Assembly: GCF_022835695.1 (NCBI RefSeq)
Contig: NZ_BQUV01000004.1
Span: forward strand, 62,001-126,000
Reading direction: 5' to 3'
From: Bradyrhizobium sp. Ce-3
GTDB taxonomy: Bacteria; Pseudomonadota; Alphaproteobacteria; Rhizobiales; Xanthobacteraceae
Length of the DNA stretch: 64,000 nucleotides
The notes under the pieces were generated by a model. That model searched no databases. It saw only the letters and a program-made list of their open reading frames with translations, and was not told where the DNA came from. Shown here in pieces: positions 60,701-64,000 of the stretch. Both the position numbers and the translations under genes were made by a program. Numbering within the stretch: position 1 is the first letter of the stretch; each line of letters starts with the position of its first letter.

Positions 60701-62091
60701 GTGATGTTGATCTGCGGCTGCAGCACCGTCTGGAAATACGGCGCGTTGCTGGCACCGTTCGCCGACGTGGTGGAATTGAGCGTCGCGGTCGGCAACGTTC
60801 CGCTGGTCTCGTCGGGCAGGATCGCCGTGAGGCTCGCCGATCCCAGCACGATGTTGCCGTCGGCGCCCGACAAGCAGCCACCTTGCGCGCAGGTCGTACT
60901 CAAGCTGATCGAGCCGGTCCGCGTCGTGCTGGTGGTGGCGACGATGCCGCCGAGCTGGTTGATCGATCCGCCCGCCAGCGTGACCGCGCCGGAGCTGGAC
61001 GAAAGCAGGCCCGAAGCTTCGTTGCTGACCACGCCGCCGCCGGCCAGGACCCGCATCGCCGTCTGGCTGCCGACGGCAGTGGACAGCGGCGTGACCAAGG
61101 TGACGTTGCTGTCCGCGGCCAGGATGATCTGACCGTTCCTGGCGGTGATCGCGCCGGCATTGCTGACACCGCCATCGGCGAGCAGCGCGACATAGCCTCC
61201 GTCGCCGTTTGCGCTCAGCTTCCCCGTCGTATCGATGATAGCACCGGGCTGAACCGTGACCTTGCCACCGGTCCCCTGATTGAAGATCGCAGCTCCCGAC
61301 GCATTTGCCGTGGTGATGTTCGCGGCTGTCGGAAGGTCGCCCAGCAGCGAGAACAGACCGCTCTGCAGGAACCCCTGGTAGTTGCTGCCGCTCAGCTTGG
61401 TCGGTAGATCCAGCGTCGAGGCGATCAGGGTGTGAACGTTGATCTGGCTGGTGCCGCCGAAGATGATACCGCTCTGGTTGATCAGATAGACCGCGCCGTC
61501 GGCCTTGATCGATCCCAGAATCTGGCTCGGTACGCCGGTCGATGCGATCCTGTTGAGCGCCGCCCAGTTCGCGTTGCCCTGCTGGTTGAAATTGACGGTC
61601 GTGTCCCTGCCGACATTGAACGATTGCCAGTTCAGCACCGCCTGAGCCTGGGTCTGGTTGATATTGACCGTGGTCTGGCCGCCGCTGCCGGTCTGCGTCG
61701 GCGTGTTGGCGCCGACCCAGTTGGTGACGGGATTGGCAACACCGGACGCGGCAAGGCCGCTGCTCGGCACCAAGCCGCCGGCGTTGAGACCGTTCGGCAC
61801 CGCGCTCGGCGCGCTCGCTGCAAGCCCGCGGGCGGCGCTCTGGGCCGCCTGCAATGCCTGGATCGCCTGTGCAGCGCGCGTCATCGACGCTTGCGAGTTC
61901 TGCGCGGCCTGCTGCGCCTGTTGTGCGGCAGTTTGCGCAGCGCTGACGGCGGCCTGCGTGGCCGCGCTGTTCACCCCGCCCCAGGTGCCGAAAGGGCGCG
62001 CTGCCGCAGGCGAACCCATTGCGATCGCGATCGAACTTACACCTGCGAGCAACAGGCCACGGCGCGAGGTCGAGCGAGGGAGCGAATCCAT
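48739..62091 (-). CDS. Giant filamentous haemagglutinin family protein
   Basis: The 4,450-residue product is a predicted beta-helix adhesin. It starts with a Tat-like signal (TSRRGLLLAG, hydrophobic core, AAARP) and an Ala/Gln-rich helical stretch (residues 40-100). The TPS/haemagglutination domain follows (about 110-330; NWQSFNVGRDTTVNFNQ and GSIKADGAVYLINQSGIIF). Thousands of residues of short Gly/Asn/Ser-rich repeats follow; residues about 2300-2520 hold a distinct block of GxGY repeats. The C-terminal 400 residues resemble DUF3739, ending in an Asp/Arg-rich tail. I start at 62091 because of the signal and a GGAAGG site. No TpsB gene is nearby; a GspC/GspN-like gene lies directly upstream. 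Confidence 0.9.
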   Translation of the reverse strand: MDSLPRSTSRRGLLLAGVSSIAIAMGSPAAARPFGTWGGVNSAATQAAVSAAQTAAQQAQQAAQNSQASMTRAAQAIQALQAAQSAARGLAASAPSAVPNGLNAGGLVPSSGLAASGVANPVTNWVGANTPTQTGSGGQTTVNINQTQAQAVLNWQSFNVGRDTTVNFNQQGNANWAALNRIASTGVPSQILGSIKADGAVYLINQSGIIFGGTSQINVHTLIASTLDLPTKLSGSNYQGFLQSGLFSLLGDLPTAANITTANASGAAIFNQGTGGKVTVQPGAIIDTTGKLSANGDGGYVALLADGGVSNAGAITARNGQIILAADSNVTLVTPLSTAVGSQTAMRVLAGGGVVSNEASGLLSSSSGAVTLAGGSINQLGGIVATTSTTRTGSISLSTTCAQGGCLSGADGNIVLGSASLTAILPDETSGTLPTATLNSTTSANGASNAPYFQTVLQPQINITAAGSVDVRGSGAGDAGALIKAPGAALSIRAGVVADPGAVPTSGTVLLENGSTIDLSGIAGVTLPMSINQISILVTAAEVADSPLAQALIGKTVTIDARLSGTRADGVQWVGSPLLNAAGYVGLIPQSIDQILTVGGNFATSGKNVVQQPGATINVSAGYVQYTGGTISTTRLLGADGRIYDIGRADPTIAYVGVGGGFTVLHKVNGVVDTKLTEIYLSPWGGGSNTHYEASYISGANAGSVTVAAINPIVNDIIGNVVAGSRQRALAGSSNLAPADQMPNGASLNITFAVPAQSDSTQHVVLTPQADAGSDPYGLNGLNLANASNWSPTLANGIFPVFTDVLSNAALGAVSIKGARRLDMATNATLSVRPGGSITLDNVAIIDGTLSAPAGQISLTGFTYPIKKPSHQPPVPAVVLGPHAVLDVRGRWVNDTGLSSDQLEGRAYVNGGSVSITTISASYGPDDHDGAFVDVTQSIVLSPGSVIDVSGGGYVDTTGKIKIGTDGLPVGKGGSLTLSTYTGTFSGHPGSDQGQSDFNVPPHGTNPDGTVNHPDQANVLLGGTIYAGGFDGGGTLTLQTSTIAVDGATADVTSYFSGAVANAIANYAGSSIAGAGVSDNRAGQLVLPPSFFTSGGFAQYALTGICGGVTVTAGTQLQLTQQPTAMPTGREVRIPTGARVRDFATLGVLPDGLRKPVSLTLGGTDILIDRGAAIVTDPLASVSLNSNASATILGSITAPAGSINVNTVDLRVGATAVLDVSGVFVPNPQVISYSTGTVRDGGSISLLATTVVAEPAAQFNLQGAAVTADSNLIQLPASSSGPHFVGQAAWSNGGSLQLSGTTVYFAGTVDAAGGAPLATGGSLTIGVINNTAVGAPPTPDTIVVEQPGVVATNLPASGATAAPGAFIGADTLSNSGFDSVTLNSRSLAFDGSLNVTIPGALTLYARNGHFAISDASTVNLNAGYVRVVGGTGALGSIVPATGAGTLNVTAQWIDLERAIGLDNVGNANLTSAGAIRLLPNYYGFIDGGPGSGETTFGGALVVPGNLALRAAEIYPVSNTAFLLMSTGTSPSASTITIGQNGVPTAPLSAGGSIVVSAQTIVQGGTLWAPLGNIILGLRTASDLPAQIGSAIKNATGLDFTQQALAPTESVKLTAGSLTSVSAAGLVIPDGYTIDGTTWYDGNINGTAIVPPVLAAPPSKSISLFGTDVATQSGAVLDLNGGGDVYATEFVAGTGGSRNVLATYQQNLANGNITSTYADGRQVYALVPTYSATVAAYDSNLAFAPYYSGLVIPAGTNATAAAGSRQPFANAIAPGQSVTIGAGSGIPAGTYTLLPGMYATLPGAYRVVQVANNVNPNTVASTSSADGSQYVTGTLGNSLTGARASQSAVFQLQSQAVWSQYSRIDITSGTTYFRNQALAAGKAPPPLPIDGGVLVLGAINSLDLAGTNRFAPGTSVLAPGLVGGGGQVQIGGSNILVLAADKTVPADDCLGGSAPGCTGAVNYLVLNADQISGLGASSVLIGGTAQIVNGVQNITATALNLEVLTDAAHPLTGPELLLVSLAGDGGLAVGRGLVIGDGSVVRAVGTVPSGTDRDITIGALPVKQADNSYVFASGDGALLRVSNGDTVKVNRLYVPGQYAGSGPAPSSPVPLGAFSVGAGAVIDGGNALTLDTSGSGTLASDASLNARNYDIAGSVINIGGGSSGIVLNSAVLANFNDAVSVRLRSATVINLYDASGLQIGDAAHPIGTLTFDSAGLYGQGGNTTVNATNIDLANTRGATGTGITGAGGTLTLNASEVITEDVGTKHLGGFSQIYFNAGKAVAFTGNGTLDSASVASAALTFNIGGITIANPGSGYFGIPDVIVSGGGGSGAEAVASLGVVSIAVVSGGSGYNNGDLVTVFGTDNNGNPITATGTAVVNSSGAVTGVKLTSAGSGFPGFVDFISIDSATGDGGADFTASLGVVGVTVTNPGTGYTSMPTFSFANAGGAGTAAQAVVNVTGINLTNPGDGYLGTPTIKISGTNTTGTTTTATATVSGGAVTGVKLTNGGTGYSSLPVVTFSGGGGGAANMVLSAPVIVVNSGATQSLSTLGNVSLVTGAGTKPASVAGNIGGVLAIAGASISDTATIQALSGKVSLTATAGDVVLGSGAVIDASGSRITILDVVQDAPGGDVQLASTTGNVIIGQGAIVSVAGSGRGFAGSLSILAANTATLDGALDGSAAFKDLGGSFTLQAANLGGAAGLPLTAFGGGFSVRLGNGDIRIEAGQTLSSDKVLLVANNGSVIVDGTIDASGPSGGQISLYGAGITTGTVTTGGVSIGGSAVLNASYVAGDPSDPAYAAASLVQTGGTITLGTTGTPDGSVNATYGYQNITTSGTISVAPGATFNVSGGPGGANINNSGGSVIIRAPILANNTVNVDFRGTVIGVVDGGGNPIGRGVVLNPYAVWSTTDSSTGKLHFDGIIDPAGWFDAAGNPLPGTYQDGSTTDPNGNPIVAPTPQAPLATGNVFIVSLANDDHVGFYQDTLAKFVQNVAVTPAGGGAGFGGMHVRPEIDLINPSLDINSGNITVASNWNLGAGSVDASGHVSLVYRTAGGGEPGSLVLQARNNVNINASVSDGFFVNYRSLGGDAASLYASEINSSLYQAYFSMLPDGTNPVYSSSGIVDYLVKTNGSWSGPSAPTASPNAAFFGLSDAAYNALALQFKLAQPVVISSSDPAVIDQYNLYYSQYLRMFRAYETELIGVNVNGINPSTGVSAQGGIVLSYADFVAYAQARNTFNLDPSLNAIPAAPTTSTVYYNLSNPGRLVYNSVSGNVVAASGDYATKWTAYFLSVINTNLVDSGKGRLNNLIPSASLSAGLDNAGGLDFAGGVLAAIAVTPPAPPPAYTALQGSYMPAGDPIAPADRIANNPAIYNPPGGIPSVVFNTTSASQLMSAAVSGKGSFSYDIVAGAAFTGNASPVDPHAVISLSSQSPTVTGNVAIDGHTSYSSSLAIVGGTVYIPTLVRTGTGSITIAAAGNVELRDQLSPGAVYTAGVGTATPADFNAPTLALAYSLRPNGLVSTPTWATGGGAVTVTAGGSIIGIEMPTDSDGSQFGVVGGSTGQMWSDWYIHYGLSNGTSIPFAACAAAGSIACQTASWINYATFFQGFGALGGGNVTLAAGANIIDIGASLPETLVVGGGFTAADPPKVTYYGGGNLNVTVGGDLLSSDFLVGRGAGQIKVGGVVQATTSNPLNQGLPTLGIVLSADSVVGTYALPLLLAVQDGFITLAARGSVTLGNVYDPAALPLNAAVLTDSYRYLPGAAPDGGNGAWSSYFTSYGPGSGISLTSLTGDVSGPTVSPVLIPGLFVHNANSGTVSLGGNANASIVGLLLPATLDLAALSGDLTLSKTDISNVLPSSSGNVSLVAAGTIDLGLGLAMPDLDPDITRYIGSNNIDLTKLVSNSINPLGLPWATLTQALHANDPVPVVVAAGKDIYAVDPDTNFAASVTLIKPARIEAGNNIYAGLAPGGGVSTTSNGTPLSGASSFVFVGQNNDPGDITSIAAGNDLVGGSYLLYGPGTFVLQAGHDLGPFSASDTSTRGIATLGNGSAVGSAFSLTNPLKPYLPSQGAEVDLLFGVKPGINYAAAIAQYVDPANAGAGGIDFLTDIAAVLGQPRDQAWAAFQGLSQARQQLLVNRAFLDFLIQVGKDFKNPASTYFGQYARAYTAISTLFPAGDGYTDNSLSIGGKAAPKIATGKLNVAASVLETQMGGDINIIGPGGGITVGHASLDTLTPNQEGILTLGGGAIRAFANDSILVNQSRIMTQQGGDIGLFTANGDISAGAGPKTYVSSPALSEICTVDGYCYINPQGLVTGAGIAALVTLPGQDPTKSNVTLVAPRGTIDLGAAGIRGNDITLVALVVLNAFNVQATGTVTGLAFTPTPSTTLAAVTTNATAATQQAGQPAPSKPNDQPSIVIVEVLGYGGSGGDDATPGNSGGGSDSQTPNSSDDERRRRGGEQ
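54530..55200 (-). repeat. GxGY repeat block inside the haemagglutinin gene
   Basis: This segment encodes about five repeats of roughly 40 residues with a GSGY/GTGY/GDGY turn followed by P-x-V/I and a strand ending in SGGGG or similar. It differs from the flanking beta-helix repeats. Similar repeats occur in phage tail and other extracellular proteins, so it may be an inserted binding or spacer module. Confidence 0.7.
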
Positions 62092-62383
62092 GCGGGCCTT
62101 CCAATGCAGCAAGCGATGCGAAACGATCGTGACGCAACGAGGCACCGGCCAGCCTGCAACCAGTTGGCCCGATGCCGACAACTCAATGAAAAGCGCGCAA
62201 CCCAACCGGCGCGACCGCCCCCAAGCGGACGCGCCCGACCGTCCGGAACGCCTCTCCTGTTGTTAAGACAGTTTGGGGCGGGCTAACGCGAAGCGATTTC
62301 GCAAAAAAGTTTTAACCCTGCGCTGGAACTCAACCTCGGCGCGCAGCCGCAAATTCGCGCGGCAGGCCAAAAGCGGCAGCGAG

Positions 62384-62905
62384 TCAATTGCTTGGCGATG
62401 TGGCCTTGGTCTGCCGGATCGGCCGCTCGACAGGCTTCGAGGGCTTCGCAGCGGTGGTGAACAACGCGAAATCCACCGTGCGCTCGCCCTGCTTGAGAAC
62501 CAGCCGGCGCGGCTCGATCCGCTCGACCTTCCAACCGCCGACGTCGTCACCCGTGCGCACGCGCACCACCTTGTCACCTTTGCCTGCGGCGCGGATGGCA
62601 GCCTGGCCGTCGCCGTTCTCGCTGACGATGCCGAGCACCACCACGCTCGGCGGCGGTGCGGGTGGCGGCGGCGGTTCCTGCCGCGCCACCGGCACGACCG
62701 GTTTGGCCGGCTGTCGCCGTGCCGGCGAGAACAGAGGCTTGTCCCTGGTCGTGCTCAGCTGCTCCAGCGGCTGAAGCTCGACCGGATTGTTGACGACGAC
62801 CGCGTTGCCCGTCGACACCTCCGCAGCGCGAGCAAGCTGCGCAGAAAGACAAATCACAACGACCATCAACATCTGCAATGCGATCGGCATATGTCTGCTG
62901 TCCAT
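62384..62905 (-). CDS. GspC/GspN-like type II secretion protein
   Basis: The 173-residue protein has a signal or anchor (residues 1-28) and the characteristic DKPLFSPARRQP segment. A Pro-rich linker (PPPPPAPPPS) and a compact beta domain follow (VVLGIVSENGDGQAAIRA to VDFALF). This is the homology-region pattern of GspC and related type II secretion (GspN-like) proteins, which link the inner-membrane platform to the secretin. No other secretion gene is in the window. It is the gene directly upstream of the haemagglutinin on the same strand (about 290 bases), which suggests the haemagglutinin or its neighbours are substrates. Confidence 0.7.
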   Translation of the reverse strand: MDSRHMPIALQMLMVVVICLSAQLARAAEVSTGNAVVVNNPVELQPLEQLSTTRDKPLFSPARRQPAKPVVPVARQEPPPPPAPPPSVVVLGIVSENGDGQAAIRAAGKGDKVVRVRTGDDVGGWKVERIEPRRLVLKQGERTVDFALFTTAAKPSKPVERPIRQTKATSPSN

Positions 62906-63228
62906 TTGTCAGCGTGCAGCATCGTCGACGGATCGTCATCGCCGCGTGCGACAATCAAACTGCGCCAGGCGCGCGCGTGTTGCAAGCCTCCTCGGCACGC
63001 GACGGACAAAAGGCCACGCATCGCAACCTGTATGCGTCAACTCTGTGAAGGTGAATCACAGCCGGGCATTGTCGCCATGCGCATCGCGCCGGAGCTGCTG
63101 TTACGACCGCGTCATCCAAGCCGCACACACTGCAGGCGTGCAGCAGACGCCTTCATGCCGACGCTGCGGCTTCCTATCGACATCAAGACCGTCGAGACGA
63201 AACACATCGGTATCAAAGACGTGGCGTC
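62906..63228. other. Divergent promoter region
   Basis: The gap of about 320 bases lies between the secretion-type gene and the divergent phosphatase gene and must hold both promoters. I saw no coding signal, no clear PhoB box (two TGTCA repeats 11 bases apart) and no strong palindrome. Confidence 0.4.
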
Positions 63229-64000
63229 ATGTGTTCGAGTCGCATCCGTGCCGGCCTCACGCCGTTGCTGCTCGGCGCCCTGTTGCTGGCGCTGGATTTC
63301 ATTGTGACGTGCAGCACCGGGGCCGGGCAGGCGCTCGCCGCGTGTGAGCTGCGCGCGCGCGGCGGTGCGATCAAGCACGTCGTGCAGATCGAGCTCGACA
63401 ACGTTCACCTGCGCCGCGACAACCCGAACGTGCCCTCCGATCTCGAGCAGATGCCGCATCTGCGCGACTTCCTCACCCGCGACGGCATCATCGCGAGCAA
63501 TCATCAGGTCTCGCCGCTGGCTGAAACGGAGCCCGACACTCTCACCATCCTGACCGGCTTGCATGGCGACCGCATGGGCGTCCCGATCGGCGACAGCAGC
63601 GCCGCGTTCCGCAGCGACGGAAGCGTCGGCTTTGCCAGCGCCTTCGCCTACTGGACCGCGAGCAGCAGCGACGGCAAGCCGTTGATGCTGGCCGACACCG
63701 GCCGGACGGTGCCCGCGCCCTGGGTGCCGTTCACCTCGGCCGGCTGCGACGTCGGCGCGTTCGCAACGACCGGTCTGACGCTGCAGCAGATCGGCCCCGA
63801 GATCGTGGCCACGCTCGGCGGGGCTGATGCGCTTGCCGCCGTCAACGATCCGCGCAGGGCACGCGCCGATCTGCTCGGGGTCGCCATCCATTGCGCCCGC
63901 GGCAGCCCATTGTGCAGCAATGGCCATGCGCGGCCCGATCTGTTGCCCGACGAGCCCGGCGGCTATGCCGGCTTCAGCGCTTTGTTCGGCAACCGCCATG
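63229..64000 (+). CDS. Alkaline-phosphatase-superfamily protein, 5' part only
   Basis: The open frame starts at ATG 63229 and runs to the window edge without a stop, so only 257 residues are visible. A signal or membrane segment (residues 8-30, ending GQALA) is followed by KHVVQIELDNVHL, which matches the metal-site start of the alkaline phosphatase superfamily. NPNVPSDLEQMPHL and ETEPDTLTILTGLHGDRMG follow; the Thr in DTLT is at the usual nucleophile place. The product should be a secreted phosphatase or phosphodiesterase. It is divergent from the secretion-type gene, so it could be a type II secretion substrate. Confidence 0.65.
   Translation, partial: MCSSRIRAGLTPLLLGALLLALDFIVTCSTGAGQALAACELRARGGAIKHVVQIELDNVHLRRDNPNVPSDLEQMPHLRDFLTRDGIIASNHQVSPLAETEPDTLTILTGLHGDRMGVPIGDSSAAFRSDGSVGFASAFAYWTASSSDGKPLMLADTGRTVPAPWVPFTSAGCDVGAFATTGLTLQQIGPEIVATLGGADALAAVNDPRRARADLLGVAIHCARGSPLCSNGHARPDLLPDEPGGYAGFSALFGNRH

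Noticed and set aside
59432-62137. Minus-strand 901-codon frame overlapping the haemagglutinin start
   Set aside because: Out-of-frame shadow on the same strand; the in-frame product has the TPS domain and a signal peptide.
1-64000. tRNA or rRNA genes
   Set aside because: No cloverleaf-type segment with a TTCGA loop and acceptor pairing was noticed, and no rRNA sequence; a covariance-model scan was not possible.

Overview
The window looks like chromosome of a Bradyrhizobium-type alphaproteobacterium (Nitrobacteraceae). The signs are uniformly high GC, a porin of the Bradyrhizobium family, a MipZ division-site ATPase, and several palindromic repeat families that I recall as typical of Bradyrhizobium and Rhodopseudomonas. 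There is no rRNA or tRNA gene, insertion sequence, phage or CRISPR array that I can see.

Left part (1-5.4 kb): small regulator-plus-enzyme units. A TetR regulator is divergent from a DUF2798 membrane protein, an NmrA-type reductase and a lipoprotein; its operator-like palindrome occurs a second time at the left edge, followed by what may be a decayed tetR fragment. An AraC regulator is divergent from a secreted alpha/beta hydrolase and a SnoaL-like protein.

Nitrogen-scavenging region (5.4-20.8 kb): a BiuH-like amidohydrolase and a formamidase (AmiF) are divergent, each behind a sigma-54 (-24/-12) promoter. After YeiH/LysR and a histidine kinase come an allantoate-type amidohydrolase and a third sigma-54 promoter. 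That promoter precedes a tightly overlapping operon: BMP-type binding protein, two permeases, biuret amidohydrolase (biuH) and a double ATPase. A PuuE-type allantoinase with a DUF3830 protein and an SDR follow. Together they could import a urea- or ureide-like compound and strip its nitrogen as ammonium under nitrogen limitation.

Middle (20.8-39.5 kb): a tryptophanyl-tRNA synthetase gene preceded by a complete Trp attenuator (15-codon leader with tandem Trp codons and a terminator), a MarR/crotonase pair, CHAD and SulP proteins, a LacI-controlled unit (PhyH dioxygenase, MHS transporter, isomerase), a GH79 glycosidase, MipZ, a crotonase divergent from TetR and an SDR, a GST-like protein and a luciferase-like monooxygenase.

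Right part (39.5-64 kb): the porin, an Mfd-like translocase that is probably a second Mfd, and a cell-surface/secretion locus. That locus has a large PstS-like binding protein, an FkbM methyltransferase, a 4,450-residue filamentous haemagglutinin with a Tat-like signal, a small protein with the type II secretion GspC/GspN signature, and the start of an alkaline-phosphatase-superfamily gene cut by the window edge. The mix of phosphate-binding, phosphatase and secretion functions suggests a surface phosphate-acquisition or adhesion system. No TpsB partner is in the window.
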